Source: Magnaporthiopsis rhizophila (taxonomy: Eukaryota > Ascomycota > Sordariomycetes > Magnaporthales > Magnaporthaceae). Taken from it: 42,726 bases of DNA. The DNA lies in assembly GCA_003049465.1 (NCBI GenBank), contig PYSS01000196.1, forward strand, positions 1 through 42,726. Reading direction: 5' to 3'. Shown one piece after another: positions 22,307-31,789 of the stretch. Numbering within the stretch: the stretch's first letter is position 1; every line of letters starts with the position of its first letter. Both the position numbers and the translations under genes were made by a program. The notes below the pieces were generated by a model, which was given only the letters and a program-made list of their open reading frames with translations, had not been told where the DNA came from and made no database searches.

Positions 22307-22951
22307 ATGCCTGGAATCCGTGAGTTGACGGCCCATCCCATCAAATCAAAATATCGCGATCATTCTCTGCTTGCGATGAAGCTGACATGGCGCATACCAC
22401 ACTCAGCTCTCCACGCCTTTGACAACCTGAAGGCGAAGCTCAAGGCTGCCTTCAAGGACCGTGGCAACAAGAAGAAGACCGAGAAGCCTGCTGCCTCGAC
22501 CACTACCCCGGCCGACACTACGACTGGCGCCGCAGCCTCGACTGCCGCGGCCAAGCCCGCGGACCCTGCCAGCGTCCCTGCCGCGGCCACCGCGGCCACG
22601 ACAGCTGCTCCCGTGGTCGCGGCTCCCGTCGCCACCGACGGCGCGACTGGTACTACCGCCGCTGCGGCTCCCGCGGGAGACGCGAAGCCGGCCGAGGCCG
22701 CGAAGCCTGCTGAGGCTGCCCCTACTCCCACCCCAGCCCCGGCCCCGGCCCCGGAGCCTGCTGCGGCTGCTGAGCCGGCCAAGAAGGAGGAGCCCAAGGC
22801 AGAGGCTGCTGCTCCCGAGCCCGCTACTGCCGCTCCTGTCGAGCCTGCTGCTCCCGTCGCCGAGCAGAAGAAGGAGGAGGCTGCGGCCCCGGCTCCCGCT
22901 GCTGCCCCGGCTGCTGCCCCGGCTGCCGCCGCTCCCACCACCGTCGCTTAA
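22307..22951 (+). CDS. Ala/Pro/Lys/Glu-rich low-complexity protein with 13-nt first exon
   Basis: Exons 22307-22319 and 22407-22951 give 185 residues starting MPGIPLHAFDNLKAKLKAAF. The 87-nt intron has GTGAGT, a GCTGAC branch sequence and CAG. Splicing joins ATC-C to CTCTC in phase 1. The start matches small fungal proteins that open with a hydrophobic, basic helix of this type. Residues 5-30 can form a basic amphipathic helix (KAKLKAAFKDRGNKKK). The rest is disordered, with Ala/Pro/Thr repeats and Lys/Glu blocks (PAPAPAPEPA, KKEEPKAEAAAPEP). There is no Cys, signal peptide or known domain. The unspliced frame also stays open (29 extra residues), so intron retention would give a longer protein. 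Function unknown. Confidence 0.75.
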   Translation: MPGIRELTAHPIKSKYRDHSLLAMKLTWRIPHSALHAFDNLKAKLKAAFKDRGNKKKTEKPAASTTTPADTTTGAAASTAAAKPADPASVPAAATAATTAAPVVAAPVATDGATGTTAAAAPAGDAKPAEAAKPAEAAPTPTPAPAPAPEPAAAAEPAKKEEPKAEAAAPEPATAAPVEPAAPVAEQKKEEAAAPAPAAAPAAAPAAAAPTTVA

Positions 22952-23880
22952 GTTTGGAATTTCGGCGTTCGATACCAATGGACTGCGTGCTTTTCTAGGG
23001 TGGCTTTGGTTCTGCATGCGAGGGAGAAGGATAGGTTTCACGGATTCATTGCGTTGAATTTCGGTTTTTTTGGAGGTGGCCACCATCGTCAAACAGACAC
23101 TCGATCTAGACGCTGACCTAGGTCAGCAGCAAGCTCGACATTTCTGAGATCTCTCTCACTTTCCGTCGTAGCTAATTCTGGGTTGTTTTTTTTTTTTTAG
23201 GATGACGAGGAGGTTGGACACCTGAGGGTTGTTGGTTGTGGACCCTCATCAGAGACGGACGGCCAATACTGCAACGGCGGCTTAATTAGGTATTCGCCGG
23301 AGCTTGGGCTTTTTCGTTTAATTTTAATCTCGTCGGGTCCATTTGCAGTGCCATTTGCATCTCCACCGTGATGACGCAGGAGGTGGCTGTGAATTACCTG
23401 AAAGGGAAAAAACCTAATTGGGATTCTCGCACAACAGCACGCTTGACCGGCCGCCGCGGAGCGGAGCTGTGAACAACGTCTTGTGAATTGCGATTATCAC
23501 CTATGGAGAGCTCTTGCACATTCGGGAACGGCATCAATGTCATCTGAAAGACGAAACCGGGGCGGCCCGACGAAAGGCAGAAAAGTTCAGCCGTTGAATT
23601 CAGCCAGACCAGACCAGCATCCCGAAAGGCAAGTTTGTAGAGTCCACTTTGGATAGAGAAAACGAGAGAAAGACACAGGCACAGCAGATCAATACACAAA
23701 CAAAGCATGGTAGAAACAAGAAAAATGCATAAAAGCACGGCTTATCGGCAAATAGCTCAATGAGAAAAAGCAACCCATCGTACAAGTCTTCAGGTACAAA
23801 TACAGAGCTCGCAAGAAAGATCCCATGTAATGGTCGTTAGGATGAAAAAGAAAGCCCCAAGCCCGCCCCCGGTATCGTGC
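22952..23880. other. Intergenic between convergent genes
   Basis: About 930 bases hold the 3' regions of the Ala/Pro-rich gene and the Rsm1-like gene. I see no coding sequence of note; a short T run lies at about 23186. Confidence 0.5.
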
Positions 23881-25854
23881 TCAACCAGCCTGCACAGCCC
23901 CACCGCCGCCCGTCCCAGGACGCGTCGTCGAGTGCCCCGTGCCGGGCCTGCTAGCCGTCGTCATGCGCCGCGCCTTCTTGGCGCCCTTGGGGTCGAACAG
24001 GCTCTTGACGCGCCGCAGCCTCGCCCAGCGCTCCTTGTCCTTGGCGTCGCGCGTCGCCTCGTCCTCGTCCTGCTCCCCGTCGCCGCCTGCCCCGAGTTGC
24101 TGCTCCTGCTGCTGCTGCTGTTGCGGCGGAGTAGTTGCCGTGGCGGCCGAGGAGGAAGGGCGGACGGGAGTTGTCGGCGCCGTCGCCTGGCCGCCCACGC
24201 TCTTGGACCCCTTATGCCCAAAGAGGCGCGAGCCCACGCCACTGCTGCTGTTGCTGTTGCTCTTGGCGACGCCCCGGTTGCGGAGGTAGGCTTCGTTCTT
24301 GATCAACTGCGCTAGGACCTGCCAGCCAGCCAGGTCGCTTCTGCTGTTGCTGCTACTGGTACTGCCACCGCCACCACCACCAGGGTTGCGTTGGACGCCG
24401 CCGTTGTTCCAGGGGCAAAAGAAGCGGTGCTCGCGCAGCGGGTCCAGGTGGTCCATGGCGGCGGGGACGAGCACAGTGTTCGTGTCCGGGTCGACCTCCT
24501 TGCTCTTGAACATCCAGAGTCCGAGCCGGCGCAGACACGTGTGGCACGACGCCGAGTTGGGTACCGCGCCGATCTTTGCGTTCTCGAGGCCCTGCCAGCC
24601 CGTCAGCGCGAGGGCCAGCGCCGTGCGGTTCGGCGCCGCCGTCGCCGCGGGGCCCTCGGGCAGTCCTCGGGGCGGTGCCGGGCGCGGCGGGTCCGTGAAA
24701 AAGTTGGGAGGCAGGTCGCGAAGGACGGCGTCGAGGTCCAGCGACTCTGGAAGGCGGAGGTTGAAGTCGTAGGGGAGGAAGTCCTTGCGGAAGCAGAGCT
24801 CGTCGTACCTCTTCCGTAGGCCCTCGAGCGCTGAGTGGGAGTTTGCCAGGGGTAGTCGGATGAGGTGGTCTTGTTTTTGGCGAGCGAGTGTCAGTTCATG
24901 TTCTACTCGAGCACTCATTCGGAGGGACGTGATGGGACATATAAAAAAAAAAAATTAAAAAAAAAAAAATTTAAAAAAAAAAAAAAAAAATTAAAAAAAA
25001 AAAAAAAAACNNNNNNNNNNNNNNNNNNNNNNNNNNNNNNNNNNNNNNNNNNNNNNNNNNAAAAAAAAAAAAAAAAACTCACCATCGCTGCCTCGTTTCC
25101 TCCACAGACAGTCATCCTGGTGCGCCTCGATCATGAGCTCGACGTACTTGTCCACGAGCGCATCCTCAATCTCCGAGGCCACCAGGACAGGCACCTCTTT
25201 GCCGTCAACGACCTTGCGGTTCAGCTTGACGACCAGCTCCTTGCTGCACAGCGTGCAGCGCAGGCGCTCCTTGCCCTGGCAGACCCAGCCACGCTTGGCC
25301 CACTCGATCTCGTTGGCCCGGTCCGGCTTAGGCGTCCAGTCCGTGATCTCCTGGAACGTAGCTAGCCGCCGGATCAGCTGGTCGCGGTCACCCGGGCAGT
25401 ACCGCGGGGCCGAGGGACTACTGGCCTTGTTGCCCTGTCCGGTAGACGAATAAGAAGAGGACAAGGAGCCCAGCGTCCGCCGCAGCGTCACGCCCGCTCC
25501 TCCGCCGCCGACGACCGAGATGGAGGGGCTGGCAACGCCGTCCGCGGCGGGTGTCGAGCTGGGGGCCCCGACCCGGCGGCGCTTGAGGAAGTCTGCGCTG
25601 GCCGAGGGGGAGGAGGAGGAGGGTGAGTTCGCGAGCAAGCGCATCGTGGAGGGGTCGGTCGTGTCGTTGTCGGCAGCCGCCGGTGTCCTTGACATCAGAG
25701 GCGAGCTTCTGGAGGCCAGAGGGGAGATGGCAGGGGCGGCGAGAGATGCTGGAGTGGCGTTGATGTTCTCGGAGGAGGGAGAGGCCGCGGGGGAGGTAGG
25801 GCGGGCGCCGATGCCCTGGAGGAGGGCGTTGAATTTCCGTTTAGTCGCATTCAT
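23881..25854 (-). CDS. zf-C3HC / Rsm1-domain protein (NIPA-like, mRNA export)
   Basis: Exons 25854-25083 and 24869-23881 give 586 residues; the intron contains the assembly gap. The donor GTGAG (after 25083) and the acceptor AAG before 24869 join in phase 1 to give KRGSD-DHLIRLPL, as expected for the family. Residues 1-150 are Ser/Pro-rich and disordered. The C3HC zinc finger (PF07967) covers about 150-258, with ligands C200, C203, H245 and C249. An Rsm1-type second zinc domain (PF08600) follows, with ALTGWQG, SCHTCLRRLGLW and HRFFCPWNN. The tail is Gly/Ser/Gln-rich with a basic RRVKSLFDPKGAKKARR patch that could be a nuclear signal. Relatives are fission yeast Rsm1 (poly(A) RNA export) and human NIPA/ZC3HC1 (nuclear-basket protein). 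The role here is by homology. Confidence 0.88.
24943..25077. other. Assembly gap flanked by homopolymer A/T
   Basis: N at 25011-25060 (exactly 50) has A-rich runs on both sides, broken only by AT/TT steps on the left. It lies inside the intron of the Rsm1-like gene. The round gap size is probably a placeholder, so the true intron length is unknown; the coding exons on both sides are intact. Confidence 0.95.
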
Positions 25855-26309
25855 TTTGCCGGTGGTTGCTATGTCTTCGTGTCTAGGATTTTCGTGTCGC
25901 GCCGTTTAACCACCCCAGGAGACCCTGCTAACCACAATCACAAACACGCCAGAAGGGAGGGAGGGTGCTACGGGTTGGTTGACGTTAGGCTCTTGTCTGG
26001 CTGGAATCAATGGCAGGATCCCTTGCAGCTCAGAGCTGAGAACCCGCGAATAACTCAATGCAAGGGGCGCCGAGTTAAGACTAGCGGTTGCCATTAACAA
26101 CGGCTAGAGCCACCCCTAGACCAGGACCCACGGATCCACATGGCGGCCAAGGATAGCATCATCCCGGCACTCGGTCCCGCGCTGAATTAGGATCCGGTTT
26201 GTTCCAACGGCGGGGCAATTACAGCCGCTCAAGTGACGTGGGCTGGCTGCCCGGGACAAGAATCGGCGCAACATTGAACTTATATTACAACCCGCCTTCG
26301 GAGCCACGT
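25855..26309. other. Divergent promoter region between Rsm1-like and MET22 genes
   Basis: About 450 bases without a gene. I see no motif strong enough to name. Confidence 0.4.
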
Positions 26310-26489
26310 ATGCAGAAGCAGAAGCAGGGCAACTATAAAGCTAGTCTAACCCCCAGGCTCTCTCGACGGCTCTTCCTGCTCGGAGCTGCCCTCGTCTTGA
26401 CCCTGGCTGTCCTGTTCAGTAGAGCTCTGCCCCGCCTGTCTCTCCTTTCCCACCAGTTCCTCCGGCCGCGGTTCTTGCAACAAGCAGCC

Positions 26490-27587
26490 ATGTCGTCGCC
26501 CGCATACGAAAAGGAGCTCGAGGTGGCGCAGCTGGCAGTCCAGCGCGCCGCCATCCTGACCAAGCGCGTCTTCAACGAGAAGGCCAAGGGCACCGTGTCC
26601 AAGGTCGACAAGTCGCCCGTCACCATCGGCGACTTTGGCGCCCAGGCCCTCATCATCAGCGCCCTGCAGGCCAGCTTCCCGGCCGACGAGATCGTGGCCG
26701 AGGAGGAGGCCGACAAGCTGCGGTCCGACGAGGCCCTCACGCAGACCATCTGGGACCTGGTCAGCACCACGAGGCTCGAGGATCCTGCGGCTGAGCAGCT
26801 CCTCGGCGGCGCCATCAAGGACGCCGCCACTATGCTGGACATGATCGACCTGGGCAGGAGCAAAGGGGGCGCCAAGGGCAGGATATGGACCATCGACCCC
26901 ATCGACGGCACCAAGGGCTTCCTCCGCGGCGGCCAGTACGCCGTGTGCCTGGGCCTCCTGGTCGACGGCGACGTCAAGGTCGGCGTGCTGGGCTGCCCGA
27001 ACCTGCCCGTCGACGACGCCGCTCCGCTCACGGCCGACGTGGGCGACGCTGATGGTGAGGGGCGGGGTGTGCTCTTCTCCGCCGTGCAGGGCCGCGGCGC
27101 CACCAGCAGACCTCTGACGTCCGGCGCCCTGGCGACTCCCGCAAAACCCATCTCGATGCGGGCCCTCACGGCAGACGGGCTAGCGGATGCCGCCTTCTGC
27201 GAGAGCGTCGAGGCGGGCCACTCGTCGCACGACGAGGCGGCGCAGATCGCGCAGAAGCTGGGCATCACAGCAGCCGACAGGTCGGTGCGCATGGACTCGC
27301 AGGCGAAATACGGGTCCATCGCCCGCGGCGCCGGCGACATCTACCTGCGCCTGCCCACGTCGGCCACGTACCAGGAGAAGATCTGGGACCACGCTGCCGG
27401 CGACCTCATCGTGCGCGAGGCCGGCGGCCACGTCACCGACACCCTGGGCCGGCGGCTGGATTTCAGCAGAGGCAGGACCCTGGCCGAGAACAAGGGGGTC
27501 GTCGCGGCGCCTGCTGCTGTGCACGGCGAGGTGCTCAAGGCGGTCACGGAGGTACTATATGGCAAGAAGACGGGCGATGTAGTATAG
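26490..27587 (+). CDS. MET22: 3'(2'),5'-bisphosphate nucleotidase (PAP phosphatase)
   Basis: 365 residues from ATG 26490, close to the 357 of yeast Met22/Hal2. It hydrolyses 3'-phosphoadenosine 5'-phosphate (PAP) to AMP, removing an inhibitory by-product of sulfate assimilation, and is a lithium- and sodium-sensitive Mg enzyme. Metal-site motifs are complete: EEEAD (71-75), WTIDPIDGTKGF (133-144) and WDHAAGDLIV (299-308). The KSPVT segment at 41-45 matches the family N-terminus. An in-frame ATG at 26310 would add 60 residues with basic residues and a hydrophobic LFLLGAALVLTLAVLF stretch. A TATAAAG at about 26335 lies after that ATG, and GTATG at 26308 with CCACCAG at about 26456 could be a leader intron, so I prefer 26490. 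No other introns. Confidence 0.93.
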   Translation: MSSPAYEKELEVAQLAVQRAAILTKRVFNEKAKGTVSKVDKSPVTIGDFGAQALIISALQASFPADEIVAEEEADKLRSDEALTQTIWDLVSTTRLEDPAAEQLLGGAIKDAATMLDMIDLGRSKGGAKGRIWTIDPIDGTKGFLRGGQYAVCLGLLVDGDVKVGVLGCPNLPVDDAAPLTADVGDADGEGRGVLFSAVQGRGATSRPLTSGALATPAKPISMRALTADGLADAAFCESVEAGHSSHDEAAQIAQKLGITAADRSVRMDSQAKYGSIARGAGDIYLRLPTSATYQEKIWDHAAGDLIVREAGGHVTDTLGRRLDFSRGRTLAENKGVVAAPAAVHGEVLKAVTEVLYGKKTGDVV

Positions 27588-27790
27588 ACTCTGGCGTCAC
27601 AGGACGGACTGTGCCGTAGTCACGGCACCTCAACGGATCTCATAACCCGAAAACACAAGTGTATAGACACAAATAGAGCACATGCACTTCCGGAATACCT
27701 CGTAGCATGCACACGACCATGATCGTACAAGGAGCCACCCATATGAAAGAGAGGTTCCTGATCCCCATATCCCGTCCGTCCGTGTTCCGT

Positions 27791-28641
27791 CTATTTCACC
27801 TTCTTCTGCTTCAGCTTGATAGTCTCGTCGTTCACAAAAATCCCCTTTCCCTTGTACGGCTCCGGCACGCGCCACTTGCGACACTGCGCCGCGAACGACA
27901 TGACCTCCTCGCGGTCGATACCCTCGAGCATGATGCGGGTCGGCTGCGGCGTCGACGCCTTCATGCCCAGCGGCAGGCCCAGCTCGACGGGGTGGGAGAA
28001 GCCGAGCTTGAGGCACACAAACTTCTGGCCCGGGTACGCCTCCTTGTCGGGCCGGTCCTCGACCGTGGCCCTGTAGCCGATGCCCACCAGCCGCAGCACG
28101 GCCGTGTGGCCCTCGGACACGCCTATGATGTGCCGTTGGATGTACGCCCATGTCGTGCCCCACATCTCGCGCTGCTTCCTGTCCTCCTGGTCCTCGACGC
28201 TCAGCGTCGTTTTCCGAGCCGCCGCGTCGTGGTCGAAGTGCACGAAGGAGGGGACGTCGAAGTTGAGTTTGCCTGCCGATAGGGGGGATTCAGACTCAGC
28301 AAGCAACCAAGCAACCAAGCAGAGGTCCCCGCCGTCCTGGGGTTTGATCCATACTGACCTAGAGGCCCCTGGACCGTGACTGTCCTCTTCATCGTCTTGA
28401 GATATGTGGTCGCATCCTTCTTGTGCCAGGGCTCGCTGACCGCAACCTCGACGCCGGGCGGGATCGATATCGGCGTCCGGCCGAGCTTGGACGGCCTGCC
28501 CGCGGTAGCAGAGAAGTGCCGCCTCGTCGGGGTGTGCAGGGCCGGGACGAGGAAGCTGGGTAATAAGACGGCGGAGGGGTTAGTCGTGGCGGCGTCGACG
28601 GCGCGGGCCAACGCCCTGCCGCCTTGACTTCGTGCAAGCAT
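27791..28641 (-). CDS. MRPL6: Mitochondrial large-subunit ribosomal protein uL6m
   Basis: Exons 28641-28359 and 28272-27791 give 254 residues. The intron has GTCAGT (a slightly unusual donor) and CAG; phase 1 joining gives VQGPLG-KLNFDVP, which fits the uL6 fold. Residues 1-45 are rich in Arg/Ser/Ala with no acidic residue before the first Asp-containing AVDAA, and contain RRHFSATAG, a typical mitochondrial presequence. The two L6 repeats follow: PISIPPGVEV...MKRTVTVQGPLG, then YIQRHIIGVSEGHTAVLRLVGIGYRA and GFSHPVEL...KGKGIFVNDETIKLKQKKVK. The KG-x-GI--D/N-E end is diagnostic of uL6. The tail-to-tail neighbour is MET22. Confidence 0.93.
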
Positions 28642-28876
28642 GGATCCTGCGTTGTGGAATGGCGATCGCCTGTCTCGATGGGGCTGGCTGGTCGCGCCCC
28701 TTGAAGCTCTCCCTGAGGGCCTGATCGGGCGCAACGATCGTCCTGTGGGGACGGTCGTCCAGAGGTGCAAAAAATGCTGCAGGGGGGTCAGAAGTACCGT
28801 CAGGGTCAGCGGCCGTCCGCCAAATAACAGGGGCTATGCCAAAAGGCCAAGATTAGTATGAAATATCATCGAAAAA
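28642..28876. other. Promoter side of uL6m and left edge of the transposon relic
   Basis: About 235 bases between the uL6m ATG and the first ATG of the transposon gene. I could not find a terminal inverted repeat or target duplication here. Confidence 0.35.
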
Positions 28877-30085
28877 ATGTCTTTTCCACTTACTTTCGAT
28901 ACCCAGGCAACGGAGGCTGGCGACGTGACTTTTGAAGCTATTCCCGACTTTTAAACAGTTTCCCAGTCACAATTTTTTGATGTTGAAGTGCTTTCCGATA
29001 CCCAGCCAAATAAGGGTCCCTCCCGGAAGAGAAAACGAGACAGCGAGCCGCGTCGGATGCAATGGTCTAGCGAGAAGACCGCCCGGTTGATGACCTTTTT
29101 TATTGATTGCCACCGCGAGGGCTTATTTAAAAGCTCGAAAAAGTTCAATTTCAAGGAGGCCTAGGAGCGGGTGCGTACGAGGGCAGTCGAGGAGTGGCCT
29201 ACCTTTAGCTCCTTCCTCACAGTAACAACGGTCTTCAACAAGTACGACAACGAGCGGAAAAGGTTCGTCGCCTGGAAGGCTTGGGTTGGCTTGTCAGGTA
29301 ACTCTTGCGATCCAGAGACGGGCGCGTGCGAGGTTGATCGAGAGGATACCCGGTGGCAGAGCTTTATAAACGTGCACGGGATACGGAAGGTCGGTTGGAT
29401 CGCTACCGGCGTGCGGTTGGGGGACGTGGCCTTATATTAAAAGTTGTGCGAGGGGGTGACCGCAAAAGGAACCAGGATCAGCCGGCCCTTTGTCGTAAAG
29501 GACAAGCCTGTTTAAAAACCTGCACCCGTCAGCGTGCCTGGATCTTTTCAATAGGGCTATAAATCTGGACGGGAAAAGCGAGGAAGGTAAGGAGGAAAGC
29601 GTTGGGTCTTCAGACAATACTTTTTGGCGGTCGGTTACCTCCACGGCCGCATAACGGACACCTGCCAATATTTTAATGCCGCCGCCGCTTTCCGTCGGAC
29701 GACTTTCTACCGACCAATTATACCGGAGGGCGGCGGATCCGGATTTCGTAGCGGCCGCGAGAGATAACGAGGGTGCCAACGTATTGCGCGGGAGGAGACG
29801 CCGGGTCTCCGGGTCGTCGGCAAGCAGGTTATCCTTGTCAGAGGGTAGGGCAGCGGGATCCCCGTCGCCGGCGCCGTCGTCGTCGTCAATTTTTCGCGGA
29901 CCGGATATCTAATGCTATACTGGTATTAGCTCAATCGGTTCAAAGGCCAAACCCCGTGCCCAAGGCAATTAGATCTTTTTCCCAGGCCTACCAGGACCGG
30001 CTCGACGGCTCGGAGTTCATGCGCATCGCCAAATTGTTAAGGACACCGGAAGAGGCCGAACTTTAAGTAGCGTTAGATGAGCGAG
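28877..30085 (+). pseudogene. Myb/SANT-like transposon DNA-binding protein, inactivated
   Basis: From ATG 28877 one frame continues through TAA at 28952 and TAG at 29162 to about 29437. It encodes the Myb/SANT-like pattern (PF12776 type): WSSEKTARLMTFFIDCHREG, then KYDNERKRFVAWKAW, DPETGA and WQSFINVHG--GWIAT. Both stops fit CAA-to-TAA and CAG-to-TAG changes. The frame is lost after about 29440. A later piece (about 29925-30085) reads PKAIRSFSQAYQDRLDGSEF and RIAKLLRTPEEAEL, the helical C-terminal part seen in these proteins. In the intact element this protein would help the transposase bind the element ends. Confidence 0.7.
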
Positions 30086-30430
30086 GCTGGGAAATTAAAG
30101 CTATCGCGATATCTTTTTTTTTTTTTGCCGTGCCTCACCGCCCGCCAATAATAACGGCTGCCTGCAACCCTTCAACCCGCCGCTTTGTCACAAACAGGCC
30201 TTCTGCTCCTAGGGTAGGGGTATTGAACAGTACTGCGTTGCAAGATCGCCTTGCACGGGATCTGGAGGATCTGGTAGAACAGTGGTCTTGATTGCTTGCC
30301 CAAGGGAACGCCTTGGAGCTAACTTGGATTGATTGATGCTGAGGCCTCGGTCAAGGCTATTCTAGACCGTAGGAACCCGTCCTTCTTATACCAGACGGAC
30401 CCGGGCCCTTTTTCCCTTCTCTGGTGTACT

Positions 30431-30510
30431 GGATCTGTTACTCTGCTGACAGATCCAGAGATCCCGCCTTGGATCTCTCGCTCTGTTGACAGATCCAGAG
30501 ATCCTAGTCA
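30431..30510 (+). repeat. Two 40-base tandem units inside the transposon relic
   Basis: Units at 30431-30470 and 30471-30510 both start GGATCT and share CTCTG-TTGACAGATCCAGAGATCC-like cores (30441-30464 and 30481-30504, one difference). Each unit is also partly palindromic (GGATCT...AGATCC). They lie between the ends of the two convergent transposon genes, next to a GTCACGTGAC palindrome at 30508-30517. Confidence 0.7.
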
Positions 30511-30623
30511 CGTGACCACCCTTACTTACGTGGGTGGGGGGTATGAGGCTCCCTGCTGGGGTTTGCCCTCCTGACCCCTGGCACGGCACCCTGCAGCGTT
30601 GGTCGTAACACGCTTTTTACCTA

Positions 30624-31250
30624 CTACAACGGCCTCGATCTGCTTTGATCCGCGTTATACTGTATCGCCATCTGTTCCGCGCACCTTAGCCGTATATACT
30701 CCTGTTGCAAATCCGTCAACTCTCGCCTGCAGATCTCACGTGCGCGAGAAAAAGCCTCCGATCCCGCCTCCTCCAACGCCGGTCGATCCTCCGCCCGGCC
30801 CACCAACGTCGGATTATACAGGGCCGTCACCGCATAAACGATTTTATCTGGGCGCTAGCGTCGTACTCCGCCGGTGCGTTCCTGACGATCTTCCAGCGCC
30901 TTTTCAAGTGCCCAAAAGCTCGTTCAACCATCATCATCGTCTGGGAATGGCGCAGGTTGAACAGTTCTTTGCGGTTAACCGGTGGCACCTCCGTTTCCCT
31001 TCAATCCTGCGGATGATACCGGGTCCCGGGGAAGGGCACGACGATCCCGGCCTTGACCCAACCCCGGCATCAGCGAGGTAGTATCTATCCCGTGGTATCT
31101 GGAATCCTTGATTTATGCCTCCCTTAATAAAGTCGAGTTGTTCATGGATCTTTCGGCGCTGGCTGACACGTACGTGAACGGAGGGGTGGAGGCGTGGGGT
31201 GTAAACGCGAAGGCTGCGATACCGTTTTTGGAAGGATTAAGCTTCCATCC
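30624..31250 (-). pseudogene. DDE transposase relic (DDE_Tnp_4, Harbinger family)
   Basis: Pieces in shifting frames, in order on the minus strand, are FTYVSASAERS and TLLREA (about 31205-31130), INQGFQIPRDRYYLADAG (about 31120-31062), GIVVPFPGTRYH (about 31050-31010), NRKELFNLRHS then VERAFGHLKRRWKIVRNAPA (about 30985-30860), and a final open frame to 30624. These follow the order of the C-terminal half of PIF/Harbinger transposases: the acidic YYLADAG block and the ERAFGxLKRRW block that carries the last acidic residue. At least two frameshifts and stops make it non-functional. The N-terminal third is missing or too changed to read. Confidence 0.72.
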
Positions 31251-31320
31251 CACGAGAACCACCAAGACGGATTTACACCATTCCCCTCTAGAATTTCTAG
31301 AGCAGGAAACAGAAGAAAAC

Positions 31321-31789
31321 TAATCCAAGCAGATAGGAATTAAGGTCACTTGTTTAATGCAGGGGCGGCCGTGTGTTATGTGAACTCGACTGGTCAGCGT
31401 TTCCCCCGGTATTGTTGGGTTGGGTAATTGACGGTTCATCCAACGCCGTTTTCTCCTCGTCCGTCTTCTGTCGTTCCTTCCTTCCTTTCTTGTGAATTAT
31501 CATGGAGGACTGGAGGGTCATTGGCACCCATGGCCCCACCTTTGCCGTCCTAGAACCCCAACTTTGAGGTCTGGACATCAAATTCCTCTCAGTCGTCCAA
31601 AACCAGAGGGCCTTTCTCACCGTCTTAGCCAAATCGCGCTCCAAGCCGACACCTTCAGCATCGTCCAAGGCTCTCATCAGGTCAAACTCCAGCTTCCTTC
31701 GTTCTGCGTGTGGTCAGCAGTGATACTTCTCTCCTTTCCTTTTATCCCCTACACTAAAGCCCAGCAGTCCTTGAATCCCCTCCCGAGCC
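31321..31789. other. Promoter region of KAR5
   Basis: About 470 bases, pyrimidine-rich toward the ATG, with no gene recognised. The transposon relic ends just upstream, so the KAR5 promoter may include element-derived sequence. Confidence 0.4.

Larger units (their letters stand above)
28877..31250. mobile_element. Decayed PIF/Harbinger-type DNA transposon
   Basis: The element has two coding relics facing each other: a Myb/SANT-like DNA-binding gene on the plus strand (28877-about 30085) and a DDE transposase on the minus strand (about 31250-30624). That pair is the usual content of PIF/Harbinger elements. Both carry stops and frameshifts. Edges are approximate, because I found no terminal repeats or three-base target duplication. 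It lies between the housekeeping genes uL6m and KAR5, so the insertion site should be easy to see in related genomes. Confidence 0.75.

Noticed and set aside
22360..23092. Minus-strand open frames of about 190-230 codons
   Set aside because: Simple Gly/Ala/Ser composition, mirror of the Ala/Pro-rich protein.
28642..31500. Terminal inverted repeats of the Harbinger relic
   Set aside because: I compared both edges by eye and found no convincing inverted pair or three-base target duplication, so the element ends are left approximate.
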